A stretch of 8,846 nt of DNA, from assembly GCA_947626155.1 (NCBI GenBank), contig CANQRC010000037.1:1-8846 (forward strand). Reading direction: 5' to 3'. Positions 1-7,285 of this stretch are shown here, one piece after another (position 1 is the first letter of the stretch; every line of letters starts with the position of its first letter). The notes under the pieces were generated by a model that was given only the letters and a program-made list of their open reading frames with translations, made no database searches and was not told where the DNA came from. A program made the position numbers and the translations under genes. Source of the stretch: an uncultured Clostridia bacterium. GTDB lineage: Bacteria > Bacillota > Clostridia > Christensenellales > UBA1242.

Positions 1-381
1 TGATGCCCCGCCAGTGTAGGCAAAAAGGTTTAACACCTTAATTTCCCTGTGCGCGCCTTTAATAAGTTTTTGCATCATCTTCCAATTGACCGCCTGCTCA
101 GGAAAAATGCCTGTGTGCTTAAAGCCCATTGGCTTGACAATAAAACTTAGGCCGTTCCAAGAGATGTTCCACTGCTCAGGAATTGGTTTTTTAAAGTGCC
201 ACAGCCCGCCGCCGTCTTTGCGCTCATAAAACGCGTCTGCCTTGCCTTGCATATCCGCCCTTTTGTGCCAAATAACCTGAGGGTCTGGCCTAAGAAGTTT
301 TATTCCTGCCCAACTTTCAAGTTTTTCCCCGTCACCGGTCATCAAAACTTTGTAATCTTTCCAATCATCCGCAACTCTCAA
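1..381 (-). CDS. Class I SAM-dependent methyltransferase, COG1092/RlmI-like (5' part only)
   Basis: The first 127 codons are present and the rest lies beyond the left edge. The translation opens MRVADDWKDYKVLMTGDGEK, and its N-terminal half shows the family pattern (LRPDPQVIW, then GGGLWHFKKPIPEQWNISW). Residues about 88-101 read FKHTGIFPEQAVNW, followed by the SAM-binding motif I, KVLNLFAYTGGAS, at the edge. Proteins of this type, related to the 23S rRNA cytosine methyltransferase RlmI, use S-adenosylmethionine to methylate RNA; the true substrate here is unknown. The start is a TTG at 381-379, chosen because AAGGAG lies 8 bases upstream (395-390); no better-placed ATG exists. It begins 50 bases after the ABC transporter gene with no visible promoter or terminator between them, so it is probably the third gene of the ileS operon. 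The family assignment is from remembered pattern, and the catalytic region cannot be seen. Confidence 0.82.
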   Translation of the reverse strand, partial: MRVADDWKDYKVLMTGDGEKLESWAGIKLLRPDPQVIWHKRADMQGKADAFYERKDGGGLWHFKKPIPEQWNISWNGLSFIVKPMGFKHTGIFPEQAVNWKMMQKLIKGAHREIKVLNLFAYTGGAS

Positions 382-431
382 CTTAAAATCTCCTTAACTT
401 TATATTATCAAATTCGCCGCCAAAAAATCAA

Positions 432-2198
432 CTACTTTTCTTTCTTGTCTTCAAGCGCCTGTTGGCTTAACGCGTTTATGTAAAGATGTCTATAATATTC
501 GTTGTTTTCATAAAGCTCCTCATGCGTTCCGCTTGCAACAATAACGCCGTCTTTTAAGAGGTAGATGCAGTCGGCATAAGTGATTGTGGAAAGCCTATGC
601 GCAATCAAAATGATTGTCATCTTTCGCTTAAGATTTTCAATAATCTTCATAATTTCGCTTTGTGAGGTGTTGTCAAGCGCACTTGTCGCCTCGTCAAAAA
701 TCAAAATCTTAACATTTCTTGCAAGCGCCCTTGCAATGCACAGCTTTTGCCTCTGTCCGCCCGAAAATTGGCAGCCATTTTCGCCAATTATGCTGTCCAG
801 CCCGTCTGGCAGGCTTTTGATGTGCGAATAAATTTTTGTCTTTTTGCAAAGGCTTAAAATTTCTTTGTCGGTTATGTCATTTTTGATAATCCTAAAATTG
901 TCTCGAATTGAGATGTTGAAAATGTAAGGAAATTGATTTACAACCGCAATGTTTTCCTTGATAAAATCTCTGCCAACCGCCTCAATTGGCACATCATCAT
1001 AAAAGATATTGCCGGAATTTTTGTAGTAGAGGTGGGCAATAAGGTTTATTATGGTTGTTTTGCCGCAGCCACTTTCCCCAACAAAAGCCACAGTCTGTTT
1101 TGGCTCAATCATAAACGAGGCATTTTGCAAAACATTTTTGTCGCCGTCGTAAGAAAAATTGACATTCTCAAAAATAACTTTTCCGCTGTAATTTTTTATA
1201 TTTTGGTCTCCAAACCTGTCTATTTGATAAGTTTCAGGCTCGGCAATTTTAAAAATTCTGCCCGCATAAACGGCAATTTCGCCAAAGCGATAATAAAGAT
1301 CTCCGCTCTGGCGTGCAAAATCCAAAACATGGTCTTTATACAAAAAGCAAGTGTAAAACACAACCGGCGTAAGCCCATCCAAGCGCAGAAAATACAAGCA
1401 AAGGAATATGAAGAGGAAGTTGAAAATGTTCTCCACAAGAACCGCCATGTTTGCAAGCGTTGCGCCCACATACCACTCTTTGTCGTCGCGTTTTTTATAG
1501 ACCAATTGGTCTTTTTTCAAAATTTTGAGGGTGTTGTCCACGCAGTTTAGGGTTTTTATGTCCTTAACGCCGCGAATAACTTCAATTATTTTGGAGTTTA
1601 CATTTTCTGCCGCATTGTTCACGCCAGGCTTCATCTTTTTTAGATAATGCACCCTAAGCGCATAAAAGGCGCTTGTGGCAAAAATCATTCCAAGCAAAAA
1701 CAGCCCAAGCCAAACATTCAAGAAGAATATGTATAAAACATAAGCAACGCGCTTCAAAATTTCAAAAATGCCGCGCGTCAGTTCTTTAAAAGCGGTGGAA
1801 AGGCGGTCAATATCCGAAGTTAGGCGCGTCACAATAATTCCGCTGCCCATTTTGTCATATTCGCTCATTTGAATTTCAAGCGCGCTTCTTAAAACGTGCT
1901 GTTGGATGTCAATTTTTGTGCGGTTTTCAAGTTGCTTAAAAAAGTAGGTGTTCAAAATTTCAGAAAGCACCGCCCCAGCCAGCATTGCCAAACTTAGGCC
2001 AGCATACAAAAGCGCCATTCCATAATTTGGGTGGTCCATAATTGCTGAAATCATTCTGGCAATAAACATTGCGTTAAAGAAGGCAAGAACCGCCTGAATT
2101 GTAAGCATCAAAACATACAGCGCAAGAAAAATCCAGTGGCGCTTATAATATTTAAATAGGATTTTCATTCCCGTTCTTCTGTTATATTTTCTTTCCAT
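432..2198 (-). CDS. ABC exporter half-transporter (fused membrane and ATPase domains)
   Basis: This 588-residue protein has the usual exporter architecture: an N-terminal transmembrane domain (about residues 20-310, with strong hydrophobic spans near 22-45, 60-85, 150-182 and 250-275) and a C-terminal ATP-binding domain (about 340-575). Visible ATPase motifs are Walker A GESGCGKT at 374-381, Q-loop Gln422, signature FSGGQ at 478-482, Walker B ILIFDE at 498-503 followed by ATSALD, and H-loop His534. All catalytic residues look intact, so it should work as a homodimer or with a partner encoded elsewhere. It is a type I exporter of the MsbA/multidrug/peptide class; the substrate cannot be inferred. 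The start lies 10 bases after the ileS stop behind a weak ribosome site (GGGTAAGAG), suggesting translational coupling; a second ATG at codon 11 is an alternative. The C-terminus is a charged tail (EDKKEK). Confidence 0.93.
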   Translation of the reverse strand: MERKYNRRTGMKILFKYYKRHWIFLALYVLMLTIQAVLAFFNAMFIARMISAIMDHPNYGMALLYAGLSLAMLAGAVLSEILNTYFFKQLENRTKIDIQQHVLRSALEIQMSEYDKMGSGIIVTRLTSDIDRLSTAFKELTRGIFEILKRVAYVLYIFFLNVWLGLFLLGMIFATSAFYALRVHYLKKMKPGVNNAAENVNSKIIEVIRGVKDIKTLNCVDNTLKILKKDQLVYKKRDDKEWYVGATLANMAVLVENIFNFLFIFLCLYFLRLDGLTPVVFYTCFLYKDHVLDFARQSGDLYYRFGEIAVYAGRIFKIAEPETYQIDRFGDQNIKNYSGKVIFENVNFSYDGDKNVLQNASFMIEPKQTVAFVGESGCGKTTIINLIAHLYYKNSGNIFYDDVPIEAVGRDFIKENIAVVNQFPYIFNISIRDNFRIIKNDITDKEILSLCKKTKIYSHIKSLPDGLDSIIGENGCQFSGGQRQKLCIARALARNVKILIFDEATSALDNTSQSEIMKIIENLKRKMTIILIAHRLSTITYADCIYLLKDGVIVASGTHEELYENNEYYRHLYINALSQQALEDKKEK

Positions 2199-2208
2199 CT
2201 CTTACCCG

Positions 2209-5200
2209 TCAAATTTTTCTTGAAAGTTTAACAATAATAAAGCCGTCGCCAACTTCAACATTCTTTTCAATGTCTGGCTTGTCAATTTTTTCAACCGCTT
2301 TGACAATCAAAACTTCCTGCTTAATTTTTGGCATAAAATTGTAAAGCATTTCACCAAGTTTGTCGTCGCCAGTCTCAAAATAGGCATAAATTCTCTCGTC
2401 AATAGAAAAATCCGCCTCTTTCCTCAAAACTTGAAGCCCCCTGACAAATTCTCTGTAAAGGCCCTCCAAAATAAGCCCTTCGTCAAGGTTGATGTCAAGC
2501 ACAACGGTGTTTCCATTTTCGTGAGAAATCACAAAATCTGTCTTAGGCTTCTTTTCAAGGTTGAAAAGGCTGCTGTCCAAATCTTTAAACTGCCCAACTG
2601 TCACCTTTCCTTTTTTGAAGCCCTCCAAAGCCGCCCTGTTTTCCTCGTCAGAGAGTGAAGAGAGCGCCGCCTTCAATTTTTGAACATCACCTTTCAGCAC
2701 AGCGCCCGCATTTTTGAAGTTCACCGACAAATATTCGTCGTTAAATTTAGAGTCATCAGTCACCGCTTCAAGCGTCTTGACATTAAGTTCGTCCTTAATC
2801 ACGTCCTCAAAATCTTTCAAAATTTCAAAAGTGTCCTTTTCGCCGGCAACATACATCACTTTAAGCGGCTGCTTAACCTTAATTTGATTTTCATTTCTCA
2901 GCCTCTGCACCGTTGACATGATGTTTCGCGCAACCTCGGCCCTTTCCAAAATTCCGTCAAAATGCTTTGGATAAACTTCCTTGGCAAAGCCGGCAAGCAT
3001 GACGCATTCCGCCTCATTTTTCTCTATTTCGCGAACCAAATTCTGCCAAATATACTCAGTCACAAAAGGAATAATTGGCGTCATGACCTGAATTATAGCC
3101 TTTATTGCCTGATACAAACACCAATAAGCCGTCAATTGGTCATTCTTGTTTTCACTCTTCCAAAAACGCTTTCTGTTTGCGCGAATATAGAAGTTTGAAA
3201 TGTCGTCAACAAGTTTTTCAAAGTCATGCACAACAACATAATTTTTGTCGTCGGCATAGTTTTGGTCGCTTGTGGTGACGAATTTGTTCACGCTCTCCAA
3301 AAGCCACTTGTCAAGCACGGTCAAATCCTTTTCTTTTGGGCGGAAGCCGTCAAGTTGTGGGTTATCAATCACCGCATAAGTGTTAAAGAATGTGTAAATG
3401 TTCCAAAATCCCAAAAGTTTTCTTCGCGCCTCATCCGTCAAGTTGAAGCCAAAACGCATCTCGTTTGTTGGGCTTGACGAGCAGTAAAGATATCTTATAA
3501 CATCCGCGCCCACCTTGTCCGCCACAACTTCCGCGTCAAGAGAATTCCCGCCGCTCTTGTGGAATTCGTTTCCGTTTTCGTCCTTAACATATTGATAAGT
3601 GACCACTTTTTGATATGGCGCTTTGCCGGTGAGCACCACGCTCATAATCAAGAGCGAATAGAACCAAAGTTTTATCTGTTCAATCATCTCGCAAACATAT
3701 TCGCTTGGGAAGTTTTCGTTGAAGAATTTTTTGTCAGTGAAATATTTTTTGGTTGAGAAAGGCGTGATGCCCGCGTCAAGCCAAACGTCGCCCACCTCAG
3801 GAATTCTTGAAACAACTTCGCCGCACTCACACTTAATTTTGATTTCGTCAATCCAAGGCCTGTGAATGTTTGGCAATTTGTCAACAAGTTCCTTGTTCAC
3901 CGCCTTTTCTCTCAGCTCTTCCAAACTTCCAATCACGTGCACCTTGCCGCATTTTGGGCAAACATAAAAAGGAAGTGGAAGCCCATAAAAGCGGCTTCGA
4001 GAAATGTTCCAATCGCCCATGTTGTTCAGCCAATCGGTCATCCTCTTCTTAGCGTATTCTGGCTTAAAAGTCACATTTTCAATTGCTTTCAAAGCCATTG
4101 GCCTAATTTCATCCATTTTGATGAACCACGCAGAAATAAGTTTGTAAACAAGGTCAGTTTTGCATCTCCAACAGAAAGGATAAGAGTGTTTATATTTGTG
4201 AGCATACAAAAGTTTTCCGTCTTTTTTCAGCCTGTCCGCAACAAGTTCCGCCACCTCAGTGGTCTTTTTGCCAGCCAAAAAGCCCGTGTTGTCAAGAAGC
4301 ACGCCCTGTTCGTTTATTGGGCAAATTTCTTTAAGCCCAAGCGACTGTCCAAGTTCAAAGTCCTCAGCGCCGCACCCCGGAGCAATATGCACAACGCACG
4401 TTCCTTCGGTGCTATCAACCTCGTCCCAAGCCACAACCTTATGCACAAAGTTTTGTTCGGCAAGTTCAGGAAAGCAGGTCTCATATTCCAGCCCAACAAG
4501 GTCTTTCCCCTTGAAAGTCTCCAAAATTTCAACCTCTTTTTTAAGCACTTTCAAGCGGTCTTTTCCCAAAACAATGTTTTCGCCCTCAAAATTCACTTTA
4601 ACATAATCAAATTCAGGGTTGACGGCAAGCGCAACATTTGCAGTCAGCGTCCAAGGCGTTGTTGTCCACGCCACAATCTTAAAATCTTTGCCTTTCACAG
4701 GAAGTTTCACAAAAACGGCGGTGTGTTCAACCTCGTGATAAGAGGAAGACATCTCGTGTTCCGACAGGCTCGTGCCGCACCTAGGACACCAAGCCATTGG
4801 CCTGTTTTTCTTGACAATCCAGCCCTTTTCGTCGCACTTTTTCAAAAAATGCCAAATTGATGTTATGTTTTCGTCGCTGTTTGTGTAGTAGGAATTTTTC
4901 CAATCCATCCACTGCCCAATTCTTATTGATTGATTTGTGATTTCGTTTCCAAAAAACTTCACCCTTTCCATGCATTTGTTGGTGAATTTGTCAATTCCAT
5001 ACTCCACAATCTCTGGCTTTCCGTTAAGCCCAAGCTCTTTTTCAATGTTCACTTCAACCCAAAGCCCTTGCGCGTCGAAGCCGTTTTGATATTGACAGTC
5101 CTTGCCTTTCAGCGCGTTGTAGCGAATGGTCATGTCTTTCAAAACCCTGCCCCAAATGTGGTGAACGCCAGAACGGTTGTTTGCCGTGATAGGGCCGTCC

Positions 5201-5328
5201 AAAAACCTAAAACGCGTGTTTCCAGCGTTTTTGTTCACCAGTTTTTCAAAGCAATGATTTTCATCCCAAAACTTCAAAATTCCCTTTTCTAGTTCGACAA
5301 AATTTGGGACAGTTTGTTCTTTTTTCAT
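2209..5328 (-). CDS. ileS: Isoleucyl-tRNA synthetase (long form with divergent signature motifs)
   Basis: This cytoplasmic class I synthetase attaches isoleucine to tRNA-Ile. It is 1039 residues, longer than the roughly 920-940 of standard bacterial IleS. It has an N-terminal Rossmann fold, a CP1 editing domain with WTTTPWTL (221-228), Cys pairs at 181/184, 386/389, 457/460 and 500/502, an all-helical anticodon-binding domain (about 670-800) and a long C-terminal domain ending in an EFVRGLQVLRKEADF segment, typical of the long eukaryote-like class. Both catalytic signatures are unusual: the HIGH box reads HHIW (56-59, within ANNRSGVHHIWGR), and the KMSKS loop reads EFHKS (588-592) with the second Lys kept as Lys591. 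The start is the ATG at 5328-5326, 6 bases after GAGGAG; reading could extend to a TTG at 5376, but that stretch is the leader terminator. Control is by the T-box upstream. It heads the operon with the ABC exporter. Confidence 0.96.
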   Translation of the reverse strand: MKKEQTVPNFVELEKGILKFWDENHCFEKLVNKNAGNTRFRFLDGPITANNRSGVHHIWGRVLKDMTIRYNALKGKDCQYQNGFDAQGLWVEVNIEKELGLNGKPEIVEYGIDKFTNKCMERVKFFGNEITNQSIRIGQWMDWKNSYYTNSDENITSIWHFLKKCDEKGWIVKKNRPMAWCPRCGTSLSEHEMSSSYHEVEHTAVFVKLPVKGKDFKIVAWTTTPWTLTANVALAVNPEFDYVKVNFEGENIVLGKDRLKVLKKEVEILETFKGKDLVGLEYETCFPELAEQNFVHKVVAWDEVDSTEGTCVVHIAPGCGAEDFELGQSLGLKEICPINEQGVLLDNTGFLAGKKTTEVAELVADRLKKDGKLLYAHKYKHSYPFCWRCKTDLVYKLISAWFIKMDEIRPMALKAIENVTFKPEYAKKRMTDWLNNMGDWNISRSRFYGLPLPFYVCPKCGKVHVIGSLEELREKAVNKELVDKLPNIHRPWIDEIKIKCECGEVVSRIPEVGDVWLDAGITPFSTKKYFTDKKFFNENFPSEYVCEMIEQIKLWFYSLLIMSVVLTGKAPYQKVVTYQYVKDENGNEFHKSGGNSLDAEVVADKVGADVIRYLYCSSSPTNEMRFGFNLTDEARRKLLGFWNIYTFFNTYAVIDNPQLDGFRPKEKDLTVLDKWLLESVNKFVTTSDQNYADDKNYVVVHDFEKLVDDISNFYIRANRKRFWKSENKNDQLTAYWCLYQAIKAIIQVMTPIIPFVTEYIWQNLVREIEKNEAECVMLAGFAKEVYPKHFDGILERAEVARNIMSTVQRLRNENQIKVKQPLKVMYVAGEKDTFEILKDFEDVIKDELNVKTLEAVTDDSKFNDEYLSVNFKNAGAVLKGDVQKLKAALSSLSDEENRAALEGFKKGKVTVGQFKDLDSSLFNLEKKPKTDFVISHENGNTVVLDINLDEGLILEGLYREFVRGLQVLRKEADFSIDERIYAYFETGDDKLGEMLYNFMPKIKQEVLIVKAVEKIDKPDIEKNVEVGDGFIIVKLSRKI

Positions 5329-5334
5329 AACTTT

Positions 5335-5340
5335 CTCCTC
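5335..5340 (-). promoter_or_regulatory. Ribosome binding site of ileS
   Basis: GAGGAG lies 6 bases before the ATG at 5328 and just after the leader terminator's U-run. It decides the start: the upstream in-frame TTG at 5376 lies inside the terminator stem and has no ribosome site of its own. Confidence 0.8.
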
Positions 5341-5344
5341 ACAT

Positions 5345-5378
5345 AAAAAATCCTTGAAAGTCACAAGAACCTTCAAGG
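5345..5378 (-). terminator. T-box intrinsic terminator before ileS
   Basis: Read on the minus strand, CCTTGAAGGT (5378-5369) pairs with ACTTTCAAGG (5361-5352), allowing one G-U pair, around the loop TCTTGTG; one A then precedes TTTTTT (5350-5345). It overlaps the antiterminator: CAAG (5389-5386) can instead pair with CTTG (5367-5364), and AACC (5381-5378) with GGTT (5371-5368), so the two folds exclude each other. This is the standard T-box switch. Confidence 0.9.
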
Positions 5379-5576
5379 GTTACCACTTGCTCCTTTCAGC
5401 GTGCCATCACACACCTGCCCGCTAACGGAGGGCTTCCGTCTTTCTTACTGCATTTTTCAGAAAGCGGCTCGAAAAGTGATAATCTCAAAACCATCATGTT
5501 GCCTTTCACCTCCCGGCAACTCTCTGCAAATCAAAATTTTAAGATGTTGTCTTTTCTCAAACGCCTTTAATATGAT
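5345..5576 (-). promoter_or_regulatory. T-box leader, tRNA-Ile specific (specifier AUC)
   Basis: This leader of about 230 bases senses uncharged tRNA-Ile and lets transcription continue into ileS. Parts visible on the minus strand are: a stem I base GGC/GCC with a GA/GA kink-turn-like motif; lower helix GAAAAG (5556-5551) with CTTTTC (5476-5471); a specifier loop with ACAAC on the 5' side and TATCA on the 3' side, giving the codon AUC (5480-5478) followed by A; a second helix ATCTTAAAA (5545-5537) with TTTTGAGAT (5490-5482); a distal hairpin GTTGCC (5520-5515) with GGCAAC (5503-5498) and a GGGAGGTGAAA loop; a stem II-like CTTTCT/AGAAAG with GAA and AGTA opposed; a stem III ACGGA/TCCGT (5439-5425); and the T-box AAGTGGTAACCC (5388-5377), whose UGGU suits the ACCA end of tRNA-Ile. 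AUC matches the GAU anticodon. The transcription start near 5576 is inferred from the -10 box. Confidence 0.93.
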
Positions 5577-5582
5577 GTTTTC

Positions 5583-5611
5583 ATTATAAAACTCAAAAGT
5601 GCATTTGTCAA
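5583..5611 (-). promoter_or_regulatory. Consensus sigma-A promoter of the ileS operon
   Basis: The -35 box TTGACA (5611-5606) and -10 box TATAAT (5588-5583) are separated by exactly 17 bases, a perfect match to the housekeeping consensus. The expected start is an A near 5576. The -35 box lies 7 bases after the stop codon of the HEPN/CBS gene. Such a strong promoter is usual for a T-box gene, where control acts at the attenuator. Confidence 0.92.
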
Positions 5612-5618
5612 ACAATAA

Positions 5619-6386
5619 TCAATAATTTTCCAAAATCTTATTCATTCTAATCACGTCTGCGGCGGTCATAATTCCAAGAGGCTTCTCCTTTGCCCCGCCG
5701 TTTTCGGTGACAAGCACCGCCAAAAGTTTTGAATTTTGATGGAACAGCATAAGCGTCTGTTCAACAGTTATGTCTTTGTTTGCAAAAGCATAATAGTCAC
5801 TGTTTTCAAGTTTTGAGAGCATATCCTCAATTTTCACGCTGTCCAAAAACACATTTGGCTTTCCGCCAGCAATAAGATATTTTCCAAAAGAATCCAAAAT
5901 CTTCTGCCCGTTCGCAATGCCAATAATCTCGCCCTTTGCGTTTCTCACAGGAATGTTTGAATAGCCCGAAGATGAAATCATCATGATGACCTCGCGCATA
6001 GATTTATCTGCCTCAACAAGCAGAACATCCCGCCTAGCAATTGTTTCAAGCGCCCTAGGTGGAGTTGTTAAAAGCCTTTGAATTTTTTCAATTTTTTCAA
6101 CAACATCAATGTGAGGCTCGGCAATAACAAAGTCGTCATTGCCGTGCACAATGGCGTTTCTAAGCCTGCCATAGCCAATGAGGTCATCCTCATATTTTCT
6201 CACGGTGTAGTTGTAAGCCACAGCCTTTCTCACGGCCTCCGAAAAGCCCATGCTGCGGTTGAAGTTATATCTTGTTTTTATTGCATAATCAATGTCGTTA
6301 AACGCCGCCAAAAACCTCATAGAATTTGACTTTTCAACGTTGTCCACAATGTCGTTTTCATCTTTAAGTTCCTTTGTCTCTTTCAT
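5619..6386 (-). CDS. HEPN-like domain fused to a CBS-domain pair
   Basis: This 255-residue soluble protein has an acidic N-terminus, a helical domain (about 22-105) and two CBS motifs (about 117-166 and 187-252). CBS pairs (Bateman modules) usually bind adenine nucleotides and regulate an attached or partner protein. The helical part contains RNAIVH at 76-81, within RLRNAIVHGNDDFVIAEP; this fits the HEPN R-polar-x3-H signature found in metal-independent RNases and in many toxins. I remember similar helical-plus-CBS proteins from Firmicutes, so the architecture is probably not unique, but no function is known to me. The ATG at 6386 follows GAGAGG at a 4-base spacing; Met23 lacks a ribosome site. 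No terminator separates the gene from the ileS promoter, so its transcripts should run into the T-box leader. RNase activity is inference; a nucleotide-sensing role without catalysis is equally possible. Confidence 0.8.
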   Translation of the reverse strand: MKETKELKDENDIVDNVEKSNSMRFLAAFNDIDYAIKTRYNFNRSMGFSEAVRKAVAYNYTVRKYEDDLIGYGRLRNAIVHGNDDFVIAEPHIDVVEKIEKIQRLLTTPPRALETIARRDVLLVEADKSMREVIMMISSSGYSNIPVRNAKGEIIGIANGQKILDSFGKYLIAGGKPNVFLDSVKIEDMLSKLENSDYYAFANKDITVEQTLMLFHQNSKLLAVLVTENGGAKEKPLGIMTAADVIRMNKILENY

Positions 6387-6426
6387 AAAACCTCTCGTTA
6401 AAATTTATTTTACAATAAAACAAGAA

Positions 6427-6455
6427 AAAATAAAAACAAAAACACGACTTTTCAA
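6427..6455 (-). promoter_or_regulatory. Possible promoter of the HEPN/CBS gene
   Basis: TTGAAA (6455-6450) and TATTTT (6432-6427) are 17 bases apart on the minus strand, between the upstream gene's terminator and the start codon at 6386. The stretch is so T-rich that chance matches are likely. A separate promoter is expected because a terminator lies just upstream. Confidence 0.28.
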
Positions 6456-6473
6456 AAATTTAGTCAAAAAAAT

Positions 6474-6500
6474 AAAAAAAGTGAGATTTTTCTCTCACTT
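6474..6500 (-). terminator. Intrinsic terminator of the 246-residue unknown gene
   Basis: On the minus strand AAGTGAGA (6500-6493) pairs perfectly with TCTCACTT (6486-6479) around a GAAAAA loop, followed by TTTTT and a further T-rich run. The stem begins within the TAA stop codon (6501-6499). It insulates the unknown gene from the HEPN/CBS gene. Confidence 0.9.
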
Positions 6501-7239
6501 ATTTTGTTCTGTCATCAAGCTTTCTGTTTGGCAAAACAACCTTTTCTGCTTTTTCCTCTTTCTCAGGTTTCTTGACCTCTTTTTCAACTTTGTCTGCGGA
6601 CTTTTCTTGCTTTGAAACTGCCTCTTCACACAACTTTCCAACAACGCTGTCGCCCACAAATTTTTCAATCAATTTTTCGTCAAAAATCTTTCTTGAAAGC
6701 AACTCTTCAAAAAACTTGTTTGCCTCTTTTGAGTCCTCTGCGTGCGCAACTAAAGTTGACAACATCCAACTTTTGAACTTTTCGCCTGAATTTTTGGCAA
6801 GCGCGTCAACAAAATCGGCCCTAGCCTCGTGGTCAATTTTTGCATAAACCAAATAATATAAAAATTCCTCTTTTGATTTTTCATCCATTGAGTGTAAAGC
6901 CAGCAACAATCTTTGATAGCCCCTAACTTTTGTCGCAGAAAAGTCGTTGAAAAAAGATGTAGAAATTGTCTCGATAAAATGCGTCATTTCAGAATTTGGG
7001 ACAGAAAGAATTATTTCAAACAATTTTCTCAGCCAAAAATTTTCTTGCAGGCTTTCATGATTTCCTACTGTGAAGAAATAAGTCCCCTTGAAAACATGTT
7101 TTAAATGTATTTTATAGCCCGCTTCTTCATTCTTTAAATATTTCACAACAAGTTTTTGAAGTTTTTCATTTCTGTCTGAAAACTTGTAAATTTTATTTGC
7201 AAGCCTATCGCCTCTTCTAACATTTATTGCCTCAATCAT
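6499..7239 (-). CDS. Unknown helical protein with a Lys/Glu-rich tail
   Basis: I do not recognise this 246-residue protein. It has no signal peptide or membrane span, so it is probably cytoplasmic. Residues 1-205 look largely alpha-helical, with amphipathic helices spaced in a way that could suggest a HEAT-like solenoid (for example GYQRLLLALHSM at 107-118 and FVDALAKN at 143-150); this is an impression, not a domain match. Residues about 208-235 are a low-complexity Lys/Glu-rich segment, probably disordered or coiled, ending PNRKLDDRTK. One Cys is present (204). The start is firmly set by AGGAGG (7251-7246) 6 bases before the ATG. It is transcribed alone: a near-consensus promoter sits directly upstream and a terminator overlaps its stop. 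Between yunB and a HEPN/CBS gene, its context gives no clear role. Confidence 0.85.
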   Translation of the reverse strand: MIEAINVRRGDRLANKIYKFSDRNEKLQKLVVKYLKNEEAGYKIHLKHVFKGTYFFTVGNHESLQENFWLRKLFEIILSVPNSEMTHFIETISTSFFNDFSATKVRGYQRLLLALHSMDEKSKEEFLYYLVYAKIDHEARADFVDALAKNSGEKFKSWMLSTLVAHAEDSKEANKFFEELLSRKIFDEKLIEKFVGDSVVGKLCEEAVSKQEKSADKVEKEVKKPEKEEKAEKVVLPNRKLDDRTK

Positions 7240-7256
7240 CTTAAACCTCCTTTTTT

Positions 7257-7285
7257 AGTATATCATAGAGACAACGCATTGTCAA
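7257..7285 (-). promoter_or_regulatory. Strong sigma-A promoter with a very short leader
   Basis: On the minus strand TTGACA (7285-7280), a 17-base spacer and TATACT (7262-7257), preceded by an extended -10 TG (7265-7264), form a near-consensus promoter. The -35 box contains the TGA stop of yunB (7284-7282). The predicted start, near 7250, falls on the AGGAGG ribosome site, giving a leader of only about 10-12 bases before the ATG at 7239. Confidence 0.85.

Noticed and set aside
933..1550. A 205-codon plus-strand frame
   Set aside because: It lies opposite the ABC transporter ATPase domain, whose motifs are intact on the minus strand.
3862..4860. A 332-codon open frame on the plus strand
   Set aside because: It is antisense to well-supported ileS coding sequence and its protein shows no family features; it reflects codon bias of the real gene.
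5329..5376. A 16-residue N-terminal extension of IleS starting at TTG 5376
   Set aside because: It is encoded by the T-box terminator stem, has no ribosome site, and the ATG at 5328 has GAGGAG at good spacing.
6443..6468. GACT/AGTC hairpin before the HEPN/CBS gene as a riboswitch or operator
   Set aside because: The stem is only 4-5 bp in a T-rich stretch and is expected by chance.
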